This document shows positions 1 to 10,905 of a DNA stretch of 64,000 nt, piece by piece; positions within the stretch are counted from its first letter, which is position 1, and the number at the start of each line of letters is the position of its first letter. The stretch spans positions 18,675 to 82,674 of the forward strand of contig QKWP01000232.1 in assembly GCA_003550325.1 (NCBI GenBank). Reading direction: 5' to 3'. The stretch is from Gigaspora rosea (lineage: Eukaryota; Glomeromycota; Glomeromycetes; Diversisporales; Gigasporaceae). The notes under the pieces were generated by a model, which was not told where the DNA came from, ran no database searches, and was given only the letters and a program-made list of their open reading frames with translations. A program made the position numbers and the translations under genes.

Positions 1-640
1 AACGATTTCTGAATTGCAAGATCACAAACTCTTACTTTAGGGAAATAGAGATTACAAATATAAGCGAATATAGTCGAATATAAGCAAATATAAGCAAATA
101 TAATAGTTTATTCTTTTTTGTTTTTGTTTTTTTTTGTTATTTTTTCAGTTTTGTTTTTTGTTTGTTTTTTTTTATACTTAATAGAAAGTTGCGAATATGA
201 GCGAATATTAGTGAATACAAACGAATATGATAGTTAAACAAAGAAAAAGAGAAATAATAGCTAACTACATGGGTAAGAAAATAAGTGTATAGAGCTATTA
301 TTATGCGACGAAGTATGAAAGTAGTTTAAAATATTACTATTTTTTTATTTTCGTTTTTTTTTGGGTTTATTTTTTTTTGTCATTTTTTTTTTATTTTAGG
401 AAGTAGCAAATATAAGCGAACATAAGCGAATATAAGCGAATATTATAGTCAAAACAAAGAAGAAAAGAAATAATAGCTAACTGCAGGGTGAAAAAATAAG
501 TATATAGAGCTAGCATTATGCAACAAAGTGCAAAAAGGTTCAAAATATTACTATTTTTTCATTTTTGGTTTTTTTCATTATTTTTTTTTGTTTTTATGTT
601 TTTTGTTTTTTTTTTTATTTTTTCGTAAAAAATGTATAAT
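1..640. repeat. Satellite-like AT-rich repeat, about 216-bp period, with GCGAATATAA motif
   Basis: Clusters of the short motif AAGCGAATAT alternate with long T-runs. A longer block recurs with a period of about 216 bp: the run beginning CTAACT at 261 comes back at 477, followed both times by a similar AAGTRTATAGAGCT stretch. No coding potential is visible. The same motif family, in the opposite orientation, occupies roughly 49050-49340 of this window. Confidence 0.7.
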
Positions 641-844
641 AATATATAATAAAATATATAATATTGATTAAAAATATATATATTTAATTAAAATATAATG
701 TATAATAATAATAAATAAAAATAAATAAAAAAATATAAAATTTTATATTAAATTGCGAAACCTTGTGAAAACATGCGAAAATATGCAAAAATCTGTAAAA
801 TGTTTAAAAATAAGTATACAGTATAATAGTATTGTTATTCGTGA

Positions 845-975
845 TTTTTAATCTGATATCTATCGATTATTATCGATTATTATCGATTACTATCTTAATC
901 GTTAGTCCTTGTTATGGGGGATTTAAATCGATTACTATCCAATAATGATAAAAATCGATAGTAATCCCCATGCAA
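845..975. repeat. TATCGATTACTATCGAT-type repeat
   Basis: Several direct copies of TATCGATTAYTATCGATT are followed by an AATGATAAAAATCGATAGTAATC stretch, so the block is both tandem and partly palindromic. The same sequence type is found inverted at 48625-48715. Together with the neighbouring satellite it looks like one end of a repeat family present at both places. No gene is seen. Confidence 0.6.
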
Positions 976-984
976 ATTTTGGTG

Positions 985-1105
985 ATGTAGTCAATTAGTC
1001 GACTAGTCAACTAGTCGATTAGTTGATTAGTTGATTAGTCAATTAGTCAATTAGTTGATTAGTTAATTGATAGACTAGTTGATTAGTCAATTAGTTTGGT
1101 TACTT
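985..1105. repeat. 8-bp tandem repeat GTYRAYTA
   Basis: About 14 copies of an 8-mer with consensus GTYRAYTA (variants GTCGATTA, GTTGATTA, GTCAATTA, GTCGACTA) run without a break. Because TAGTCGACTA is palindromic the array can fold on itself. Related arrays lie at 2425-2525 and 2690-2815. Confidence 0.85.
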
Positions 1106-1123
1106 GTCTATTAATCTAGACTA

Positions 1124-2225
1124 TTTTTTTTTGAAATTTGGCAGCCATGCTACAACTTTTATTTTATCAATTATGTAATACCAATACAACATAATTACCT
1201 ACTTTGAGATTAATATACTAAAGTGCGACCTATCTAGGTGTCTTAAGATCCTTAAATGTAACCTGTCATATCAAACATTTCTCTTATTAGAGACTTCTTC
1301 TCTTAATAGATTTAGAGTATCCGAATCACTAATTGGGGTTTGCCGCCTGTCATAACCATCTACTTTCTAACCCTCTTCTCCTAACTTCTCGAGTAGTAGG
1401 ATTCTACCAAAAAAACAAAAAAGCATAAAGAAAATAAAAAAAAAAATAAAATAAGAAAATCTATACAACCTAAACAAAAAACCAAATTAATATAACATGA
1501 AAATGAAAAGATAAAAGAAGAGGGCACAAAGTAAATGGCTATAATAGCACTATTTACGCCTGTGCCAGATGATAAAAATTATATAATACTGCACAAGGAA
1601 CCTCCTCGCCTAAGCATTATATATACAGATTAAGAAAAAAATAAAAAAAACTACGCCTAATGGAACATTCTAAAAGAAATTTCATTTCAAATTTTACTTC
1701 AAAACACCTCACATGTTATTCATTGTTTATCTCAAAGGACCCGATTTTACTCATAACTTGATTCCGATTTGGTAGGCATGTTCCCAATTCGGAAAGAGTA
1801 AACACTGCCAATCTTTAAAAAGAGTAAACCAAAATGCCCACTTTTTTGAAATTTGAAAAGACCAAAGAGGTGCAGGGAAAGAGTACCAAACCTAAAGGAT
1901 TTTGACAGAGTTACACTATGTAGAATAACATATTTAATCAAGCCTTCACTTCTATTTTCATATCCATAGAACTTGACAAAGCTCCAAAATCTCTCTACTA
2001 TGTCTTTGCTCGATGGTACCAAAGCTCACCAAGATGCTTCACTTAAAAGTCTGCATATCTTTTTCATCTCTATTTCAGGAGCAGAACATCTAGTGAATGG
2101 ACTTTGTACCTGATAGCAGCTTGGTAAAGTTTTGTTGCGTATAGGTATGTTAACTATAGAGTTTTTGTAGATCAGTATTCTTGGAAAATTTGGTGCGAGG
2201 GATTATCAGAAAGAGTTTTTTGATT
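1124..2225 (-). mobile_element. 5'-truncated LINE (non-LTR retrotransposon), 3' end
   Basis: Read on the minus strand, this ends in AATAAAAGTTGT followed by a short tract and a poly-A tail, which appears as a T-run at 1124-1132 on the plus strand. The same 3' end is found in the LINE fragment at 13281-14332 and, more weakly, in the long LINE at 60196. Interior sequence between about 1530 and 2220 aligns by eye with 13300-13935 in inverse orientation, including the degenerate reading frame at 1747-2022. No intact ORF remains. I could not identify a clean target duplication at the right end, so that border is approximate. Confidence 0.7.
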
Positions 2226-2424
2226 AATCACGACTATTAATCATCATCTATTTCATAATATTTCTAATGGCTGTGTCATTAATCACCTGATTATTTTTTA
2301 TCAGAGGCCTACTCCCTCTCCATCTTTCTTAATATATATATAGTCAGGTTCTTATATATAATTTCGACTTTTTTTACTCCTCACCCCCTAAAAAATCATC
2401 TAATTTTTGTCACTCCCTAATTAT

Positions 2425-2815
2425 TTAATCGACTAATCGATTAATCAACTAATCAACTAATAAACTAATCGACTAATTGATTAATCGACTAATCGATTAG
2501 TCAACTAATTGATTAGTTAACTAAGGAGTACTGATATTTATTAGATAATATTTCAGAAGGTAGGAGGTCAATAAAAATCTTATTTTAGTTAAATTTGATT
2601 AGCTAAAATTCTATTTATAGACCTTACCTAGGGGTGGGGGATAATCCCCTATAGTAAATAGGTATTAGATAATAAAATGTCAGCGCCCTAATCGACTAAT
2701 TGATTAGTTGATTAGTCAACTAATTGAATAGTTGACTAGTTAATTAGTCGATTAGTCGATTAGTCGATTTTTAGTCAGTTGATGACTAACAGTTTTAGTC
2801 GACTAACTAATCGAC
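2425..2815. repeat. Two arrays of the 8-bp repeat TAATCGAC/GTTGATTA
   Basis: Arrays at about 2425-2525 and 2690-2815 consist of the same 8-mer as at 985-1105. The left array reads mostly as CTAATCGA and the right one mostly as TTAGTCGA, so together they form an imperfect inverted pair around about 170 bp of non-repetitive sequence. No gene is visible. Confidence 0.75.
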
Positions 2816-3291
2816 AAAAAATTTTTAACTGATTCTTATCTAGTGACAGGTTATACATGTTGTCAATCACATATTTGATGTAGTTCTAATATGACAAATT
2901 TTATTAAAATTCAATAATATTTAGGTTAGTGTTTGTATAAGGCTAGATATTAGTTAAATATAGTAAAATCATTCAAAGAAAAACTTTTATTAAAATACAA
3001 AAAATGGTTTTTAAACAATTTTTGGCAAAACTGTTGATTGTATACTGTTATGTTATATAATTGGTGCATTTGTAGCGATCTTTCATTACCCCTGATTATC
3101 TGATCACCTGATTGTAATGCGTGTTGAAAAGTATATAAACAAAAATTTTTTCTATGACAAAATAATTTACAGATTTTTTTCTTATAACAACATAATTTAC
3201 AAAACAAAAGATCATAATATTTCTATAAATAAAGATTATAGGGTAAGCATTTGTTTACTGAGTTCGTTTGCTAAGTAGTTGTTTAGTATAA

Positions 3292-3545
3292 TAGGAATGT
3301 GAGACAGCTGTAGTTGAGTGAGTTCTGCATGCACATTCTTACAAGAAGTCACCTGTAAAGGTTTCTATCTCCTGGACTTCACTTCTAGGAAGGTGCGATA
3401 CAAAAACTTTACTCGTCTAGCATGATAGAAATGCAAGACATGCTGTGGTTGGGTGAGTTCTGTATGCACATTCTTACAGGAAATCGGCTGTAAAGGTTCC
3501 TATCTCCTGGACTCCTCTTCCGGAAAGGTGCAGAATAAAGTGCAA
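3292..3545. repeat. Two-copy tandem repeat, 135-bp period
   Basis: The segment containing AGTTCTGCATGCACATTCTT at 3321 recurs at 3456 as AGTTCTGTATGCACATTCTT. Both copies are followed by a CTGTAAAGGTTYCTATCTCC stretch. The copies have diverged by several substitutions. Function unknown. The 2230-3290 stretch before it holds only AT-rich sequence and the 8-mer arrays. Confidence 0.75.
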
Positions 3546-4013
3546 AGCATATTACACTAACAACCATATTGTCTTTTTTACTTTTTTGAAAAATATAAAA
3601 CATTAAATTTCATTATTCATTATGTAAAAAGGAACCAGAACCCAATTGGGATGATGAAAATAAACCATTTAATAACAGATATTGAAAACCAACAATATTG
3701 GATTTTTTTTGATTAATAATGAACACAATATCTTAGCAATCAATATAGCTGCTATATTTTTTATGCCACAAAGGAATGATTATTAATAAATAAAGGACAC
3801 AGCTCGTGCTAAAGTAATTAAAGATTATAATAAAAGGAATTAAAATTAACAAGGAAAAGAACATCTTAATTGACGAAATAGGCCTTTTTAAGGCGCAATA
3901 ATATGGTAAGAACTCTATTTGTGGTTAAATAATTTGTTTATTGAATTAATTAATTTCTGGGTTAAAAATCAACTAATGTCTTTTTTGTTTTTGACGATGG
4001 CATCTGAATTTTA

Positions 4014-4226
4014 TGTCATGGCTGATGCTAAAGCTTTGACCTATTTTAATATAAAATTTTAAATTTTATTTTGGATGTTTTTTTCGCTTTTGTTTTATAG
4101 AGTTAGGATAGGGTTTGGGTGTAGATTTTATATTTATAGAGTATATGTGGATTTTAGCAGGGCTTATAGTTTCCAATCGAGACCCCTGAGCTTTAGAATC
4201 AGCCAACTTTAGCATCAGCCGTGACA
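4014..4226. mobile_element. Short MITE, 213 bp, TIR TGTCAYGGCTGATGCTAAAG
   Basis: The left end TGTCATGGCTGATGCTAAAG is matched in inverse orientation by the right end ending CATCAGCCGTGACA. Both ends are flanked by TTTTA (4009-4013 and 4227-4231), which may be a 5-bp target duplication, although in AT-rich DNA that is weak evidence. There is no coding capacity. The superfamily is not assigned. Confidence 0.6.
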
Positions 4227-4804
4227 TTTTATATATCCAAGATTTAATTTGTTTTTTTTTTAGTTTCGTTTAAGAAAATTTTTATTTTACAATTTAGAAC
4301 TTTTAAATGATTATTATATTTGAATTAACAAGGCATAAAAAGAACAAAACTCAAAATTATGCTTTTTTTCTTTTTGAAAAAAAAAATAATAATAAAATAA
4401 ACATTCCTTTTGATGCTATTCAAATTATAATTTTGTACAAAAAATATTATTCTCAGTAGGATTGTTGAACAAATCTTACTTTCAAAATTATATAAAGTAA
4501 AATCCCAAACTTATGCATGTATCCAATATAGTTTTCAATTAAATATTCTGTTTCGATAGTGGCTTTCATAGACAACTATAAATTATAGTATGTTTGACGA
4601 TTATAAATATTAATACAATATAACGCTAATCGTAAACTATTAAAACATTAATTTTAAACGAGGATGCCAAAAATCACCTGTTATAAATCTCTAGTTTTCT
4701 GTAAAAATACAAGTTTATATTGTTATAGAATGAATAGTCATTATTTTATTGTATTTTATTATTATTTTATTTTGTATTTTATAATCTTAAGAAGTAGACA
4801 TTTA

Positions 4805-5005
4805 GAATAGTTTATACTGCTTATAATGCTTATATCGCTTATATCGTTTATAACGCTTATATCACTTATATTGTTTATAACACTTATATCGCTTATATCA
4901 CTTATACAGCTTATAACGATTATACAGCTTATAACGATTATATCGCTAATACCACTTATAACGCTTTTATCGATTATAGCGCTTATGTTGCTCTTGTAAA
5001 TTAAT
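4805..5005. repeat. 9-bp minisatellite, consensus CTTATATCG
   Basis: About 20 degenerate copies of a 9-mer (CTTATATCG, CTTATAACG, CTTATACAG and similar) run head to tail. The three-codon period keeps one frame free of stops for some distance, but there is no start and no gene signature, so this is a simple minisatellite. The flanking stretch 4230-4800 is AT-rich with nothing recognisable. Confidence 0.8.
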
Positions 5006-6155
5006 GCTTATAGCGCTTATTCTAAAATATATTTAAAAGCACAGAATTTCCCTTAGTCAAGGTAGACTAAAATAGACCCAGACCAAGACACCTCACTTCT
5101 CTTTCTATTTATTATACATCTTGTACTGGGATTTCTTAAAAACAGAAACCTAAGAATAGTCTATCTTAGATTATTAATAAAGAACCTATTTATCCAAATA
5201 ACACCAAGTTTATTATCAAGTAATAGTAAAATCGATAATTCCTCTTTGAATACTATCACGAACTGCCCTTAGAGAAGAGTATAATTTCTTACAGACTAAG
5301 GAATTATGCCTACCTCTTGGACACTGCTATAAACTGATAAAGGATCCTTGTAGCTGTGTCATTGTTATAGTAAGGAGTTAAAGAAGGCCTCTCTACTATA
5401 ACAATATGCAGATAAAAAGAAGTTTCTATTTTTTCTGTTAAGCCAATCCTCTTACAACTGAGTTAGTCATATGGGTGGATTTTTTTTCACTCAATATTGT
5501 CACAAATTCGGTTTTATTACATCCGATAATCAAAACATGACTATTAACCAATCAAATTAATAATGTGATATTTGTAAATATGATTAAAATCAATAACAAT
5601 TTCAAACGATTTATTATCAGCTATCAAATTATTTATTATCAGTGAAGCTTTATTTAATTATATATTTTTAAATAGTAATTCAACTCTATATTTTTGTCAT
5701 TACCATCTACTAGAGACGCATTTCAACTTTTAGCTTATATTAAATTAAACAATATCGCTCATATATATTTGATCTAAATCACATCTACACAACTACTATA
5801 AAATTATAAACACAAGATATAAAATACTGTTAGTATTTTTTTGTTGACTATATCTAGTAAACTAATGTTTTAGTTTTGAGATTAGTAAATATTAATACGA
5901 AGTAAAAAAAATTATCAATTTTGTAAGATTTTAGTGAATAAATATAAAAAGAAAATTTATACCACAATACCAAAACTATTCTTGTATTCTGAAATAACTA
6001 TTCTTGTTTGTAAAGATCTTTGCTACATACTGCACATGGCCCTGTGTTTTTACATTGTCTATATTTTTTTTTATTCGTGCTTAAATTTCTATCAAATAAA
6101 ACTAACTCAGTATAATGTTTATAACAAAGTTGATAGTACAAACCAAATTCAGTGT

Positions 6156-6380
6156 TTAAATCTGAGCAGCAAAGTTTTGCATAGCTTTAAGTGAGAATTT
6201 TGGTATTAGTTTACGAAACTTTTCTCTGTCACATACTGCACAGGGTCCTGTATTTCTATATTGTAATTCCTTTGACCTCGTCACTAATAAGTTTTTATTC
6301 TTGTGGGATTCTAAAAACCATTGCAGGATTCCTGAAACTAAGATCTTGGTAAATATAAATATGAAATTTCCAACTATCAT
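6156..6380 (-). pseudogene. Relic of a GPCxVCG-motif protein, left arm
   Basis: The minus-strand frame contains GPCAVCDREKFRKLIPKFSL before a stop. The frame beyond shows a diverged HYTELV-type segment and, near 6030, a second GPCAVC motif. The same order of motifs occurs in the right arm (7430-7800, plus strand, with CNMWQKFCKLTP) and at the start of the Sel1 pseudogene near 43.7 kb (GPCVVCGKND, KFRILTP). I do not know the function of this family. The two-cysteine motif suggests a small zinc-binding segment. Stops and missing start codons mark it as non-functional. Confidence 0.55.
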
Positions 6381-7429
6381 ATTTTTAGAAAAAAAGTTTT
6401 AGCTCTATTTTTAGCATAATAGAAGTTTGTTTTAATTGGTTGTTGATCCAGATCATCAGATTAAATTTGATTAGCGTGTAGATCATACCTAATAATATTT
6501 GTCATATGAAGTTGTATGAAAATTCTTTTTTAGATAGTATTGTAACCACCCAGTTGTCTGTATAACTAGTGAACATTTTTTTACAAGTATGTTCTTCAGG
6601 TTCTGAAGTGTCGTTTAAAACTTTCAGATTGCTATGAATCAAATAGGAAAAGGTAGTTTGCTTATATATAAAAACAGAGAAAAATATGAATTTTTTACTA
6701 GTTATTTTAGTCAATTTAAACTAATTCTTATGGTTTAACTACAAAATTTTTTTGCTAGCATGTTATTTATACTCTAAAATAGTTATTTAGAATGTATTTT
6801 CAAAACTGAGACTTTACTTAGAAGACAAACATACTGTTGTCTATTGGACTATACAAAGTTATAATATAAAGTAAAATAATTAGGACATTTTTTGCTTAAG
6901 ACGTTAAATTCAAATAAACTTTTTACAAACTGTTTAGTTTGAATAAGTGCAGGCCTTTAGTGGTGAGAGATTTAGATTTAATATTTAGATTTGTCAGCCT
7001 TTGGTTGGTTAACTAGAAATTTAAATTTTTGGTTTATATATTGCTATATTGTATAAATTTTAATAATTTCGAATTTATTAATAACAAATATTACATTTAT
7101 TTACTTTATGCATATCAATCTTTTCTAAATATACATGACAAATATTATATATAGATTTGTTAGTTTGAAAGTTTTTTGATATGAAGTTTTTTCTTGTTTT
7201 CTAGTAATATTAGCATATGGGCAGATTTATTTTCACGTAAATATTGAAGATCAGCCCTCTGATTGATTAATTTGTTTAATGTAATAATAAAAAGTAATAT
7301 ATACTTTTTCGAAGCCACACGTTTTTTTTTAATATAGTAGTATAAAATTTTGTACTTATATTCAACAAGACTTAAGCTTCAATGATCCTCACTGATCCTA
7401 CGATAATTTTTTTTTTAGGTGTAACTTTT

Positions 7430-7800
7430 GCTAGTAATGATAGCAAAGGGCTTACTGTACAAGAATACAGAGCCAGATGTAATATGTGGCAAAAATTTTG
7501 CAAACTGACACCAAATCTTTTATTTAAAACTATGAAGAGTCAAGCTGCTCCAAGTTTAAAGATAGAACTCAAATTAGATGACCAACTGTATCAACAACAT
7601 TCGACAAGACTAGATCCCGCAACTGTTTTTTAAGATTCGCAAGCATAAAAACTTAGTGATCAACTTTGTCATAAACATTATACTGAGTTGGTTGAAATTG
7701 ATAAAAATTTAAGCACGAATAAAAAACAAGAATATATACAATATAAAAACATAGGGGCTATGTGCAGTATGTGGCAAAGTATCTTTAAACAAGTTATTCA
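7430..7800 (+). pseudogene. Relic of a GPCxVCG-motif protein, right arm
   Basis: This is the inverted counterpart of the left-arm relic. It reads ARCNMWQKFCKLTPNLLFKT in frame, then stops near 7632 and continues in another frame with a YNKHYTELVEIDKNLSTNKK-like segment. The cysteine pair seen in other copies is partly lost (GPC has become ARC, VCG has become MWQ). It lies inside the TA-flanked inverted-repeat element, so it moves, or moved, with that element. Confidence 0.5.
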
Positions 7801-8133
7801 GAATACAAGAATAGTTTTGGTATTGTGGTATAAATTTATTCATTCAATAAGACCTTACAAAATTAATTATTTTTTTTACTTCATATTAATATTTACTAAT
7901 CTCAAAACAAAAATATTAATTACTAGATATATAGTCAACAAAAAAAATAAAAATACTAGGCATTTTAAATAATTTAGATCAAATACATATAAGCAATATT
8001 GTTTAGTTTAATATGAACTAAAGTTGAAATGTGTCTCTTGTAAAGGTGATGACATAAATATAGAATCAAATTACTATTTAAAAATATATAATTAAATAAA
8101 GTTTCATTGATAATAAATTGATAATAAAATCAG

Positions 8134-8212
8134 TCCTCTGGGTTGATAGCATAGTGGTTATGCTCCGAGGATACAAATTGCAAGGTTGCTAGTTCAATTC
8201 CTCCCAAAGGCG
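8134..8212 (+). other. tRNA-derived head of the SINE (RNA polymerase III promoter boxes)
   Basis: An A box (8147-8157) and a B box (8191-8201) are present at tRNA-like spacing. The acceptor and T stems do not pair cleanly, so this is not a functional tRNA gene. It is best read as the degenerate tRNA-derived promoter region of the SINE. No terminator-like T-run follows within the head. Confidence 0.6.
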
Positions 8213-8275
8213 AAATAATAAAAGCCAGCCGGTTAGGGAACTGAAACACCATGAGAGACCTTCAGAGGTTACAGG

Positions 8276-8524
8276 CAGTGTTGTCACTTGGACGTTTTTT
8301 GGACATTTTGGACATTTTTTCAAATTAAAATTACTTAAAATTTTATTAAGATAATCTATTTTAATTTTTTCACCAATGAGTCCAGCACCTAAAAAAATAT
8401 ATAATATATTTTTTTAAATTACTTTATTGATTAGTTAAACATGGGACATAGGCTTGGACGATTTTGGACAATCTTGGACGTTGGACAAAAAACATAGTAT
8501 GGACACGTCCAAGTGACAACACTG
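8276..8524. mobile_element. hAT-type MITE, 249 bp
   Basis: The perfect terminal inverted repeats are CAGTGTTGTCACTTGGACG at the left and its reverse complement at the right. They are flanked by the near-identical 8-bp duplication GTTACAGG (8268-8275) and GTTACAGA (8525-8532). An 8-bp duplication and CAGTG termini are typical of the hAT superfamily. The interior is AT-rich, with repeated TTGGAC motifs and no ORF. It sits inside the SINE-like element, so it is younger than that insertion. Confidence 0.88.
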
Positions 8525-8659
8525 GTTACAGAAACCTGGGACATGTATAATGAACTTAATTGGGCAACTGTTATTTCAAGAATTTGTGGCTGTGAAGAAA
8601 GCTGTGTCAGAACTATAGATGCTAGTAAAATTAAATCAGAGTGATGAAATGATTTTACC

Positions 8660-8800
8660 ATTTCACTAATCACCAATTGGTAATGGTGAAACTAGTATAA
8701 CTGGTAAATTGGTATAATTGGTGTAATTGGTGAATTGGTGAATTGGTAAAATAGTAGTGAAATGGTGAATTGGTAAAATGGTGAATTGATGAATTGGTGG
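8660..8800. repeat. AATTGGTG 8-mer array, first copy
   Basis: Degenerate copies of AATTGGTG, AATTGGTA and AAATGGTG run to the N at 8801. The last 94 bases before the gap (8707-8800) are repeated base for base at 10467-10560. A related array in the opposite orientation (CACCAATT, TACCAATT) fills 10710-10890. Confidence 0.85.
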
Positions 8801-8801
8801 N

Positions 8802-9225
8802 TATATTCGGACTCAGACCAGTCTGCAGACTTCGGACCAGACCCAGACCAGACTCAGACTTGACTAAAAAGTCTAAATATAAAAGTCTGAGTCCGGACCG
8901 AAAATCAGACCAGACTCCGACTTGACTAAAGTCTGGTTCGAGTCCAGTCTGTAGCAGCACTAAAGTACGATCTACTCCTAGGTGTCCATTATGGTGTTCA
9001 TAAAGTATTCATTGGGAAGTTTTTATAGTGCATATCTGTGCAGTTCTTTAAAAAAAACAATTATCAAAAATTAATGACCCTGCCAGCGATCATTGAAGAA
9101 ATTTTTTTTATTTTCTGCGCAGATTTAATTTTCTGCGCAGATCTTTAACAATTAACAATTTGATAATCTGCGCAGATCTTTAATAATTAACAATTCGATA
9201 ATCTGCGCAGGTTGTAAAAAATAAA
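8802..9225. repeat. AGTCTGG-rich and TCTGCGCAGAT repeats
   Basis: From 8813 to 8955 there are many copies of AGACCAGAC/AGTCTGG in both orientations, so the region can fold. From 9113 to 9212 the palindromic unit TCTGCGCAGAT recurs four times, partly with an intervening AACAATTAACAATT spacer. No gene is present. The following stretch to about 10400 is AT-rich, with scattered GTTAGTACTGTAA and ACTATCATGCTAC motifs. Confidence 0.7.
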
Positions 9226-10466
9226 AAAATAACAAAAAGCGAATAATAAAAAATTACTATATGCTCGCCTAAATATTAAATGCTAATTTTTCATATATTA
9301 AAACAATAAATTCGAATATTCATATATTTTAACAATTTAATTTATTACAAAATACAAAAAAAAATTAAAAAAATTTAAAAATACAAAAAATAAATACAAA
9401 TTACAACATAAACCCGATTCCAACTATCATGCTACGTACATTCTACTATCAATGCTATGTTCGTTTTACTATCGCATTACATTCCATAATAACAATCGTA
9501 CTATGTTTATTCTAAAGAAAAAAAGAACTGTTAGTAATATATATTAAAAAAAAAAGAAAAGAAAACTATCATAAACAAGACACTAACTATCGTGCTCCAT
9601 CTGTTCTAAATATCATACTATATTTCATACTACATTCATTTCATTCTAAAGAAAAAAAATGTTAGTACTGTAATAAAAAAAAAGAATACTATCGTATACT
9701 AGCCTTATGTTCATTCTTTTCAACTCCAATTCCATGACAATAACAATATCCAACACTATATTTTCCACTCACATTTCACATCTCTGCAGATTTTTGATAC
9801 TTACTCCATCATTCTAACTATCACGCTACATTCCGTATTACATTTGTTCAAAAAAAAAGAAATGTTAGTACTGTAAAAAAAAAAAAAAAGAATGAAGAAA
9901 TTAACTGAATCGACCAATACCTTAAACGGAAGACATGAACGCATACCAATGACAACACCAGTACAGCACCAATGACGGAACCAACAGATTTTTTATCTAT
10001 TCTTAGCGTCCAATTTTAGTACAGCAGTACAAGGCTTTATCTTCTTTTAACTTTCAGGTTTAGATTTTTAAAGCAATTCCTTCTTGTAAATAACATTGTT
10101 CCTTCCAACGACGAGAAAAGCAGAATAAAATAGAGAACAAGAATAAATATTAGTAAATTAGTAAAAAAAAAAAAGAAAAAAAAAAGTGAAATTATACTTA
10201 TCTTTATATTGATTGTGTAATAGTGATCACTGCCACTTATTTAAATTAAATAAATAAATAAAAAAAAATTAATATTTAAAAATAAAATAAAACATACATA
10301 AAAAATTTAACAAAAAAAAACTTAATTTATATAGTGATTTTGATTATCACCACCAATGAAATAAAAAAAAACTTAAAATAAAAAAAAAAGTTAAAAATAA
10401 TTAAATAAAAAAAATTATTTTAAAAAAAAATAATAAATAAATAAAAACGTAAAATTTTTAAATAAA

Positions 10467-10905
10467 AAATTGGTATAATTGGTGTAATTGGTGAATTGGT
10501 GAATTGGTAAAATAGTAGTGAAATGGTGAATTGGTAAAATGGTGAATTGATGAATTGGTGGAATAGTAAAATAGTAGAATAGTGAAATAGTGAATTTCCA
10601 GAGTCTGAAATTATTTCAGCTGGGAATTCAGGTAGGTTTTTGTTCAAGTTTTACATTTTATGTTTTTACAGGCACACTTTGAGGTCAGAACTATTAACCG
10701 TTTATAGGACTGACCAATTCACCATTTCACCAATTCACAGTTTTACCAATTTACCAATTTACCAATTTACTATTTCACCAATTCAATTCACTGTTTCACC
10801 AATTTAACAATTTACCAATTTACCAATTTCACCAATTTCACCAATTCACCAATTCACCAATTTCACCAATTTCACCAATTCAACAAATAAAATTTTGGTG
10901 TAATT
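10467..10905. repeat. Second AATTGGTG array and its inverted partner
   Basis: 10467-10560 is an exact copy of 8707-8800. It continues with AATAGTAAAATAGTAG repeats. The block 10710-10890 carries the complementary 8-mers (CACCAATT, TACCAATT), giving a long imperfect inverted pair. Confidence 0.8.

Noticed and set aside
2231..2243. CTATTAATC as target duplication of the LINE fragment at 1124
   Set aside because: The matching word at 1108-1116 is not adjacent to the poly-A tail, and the identity is only nine bases.
8134..8212. A functional tRNA gene
   Set aside because: The A and B boxes are present but the acceptor and T stems do not pair. The position at the head of a poly-A-tailed, duplication-flanked segment fits a SINE better.
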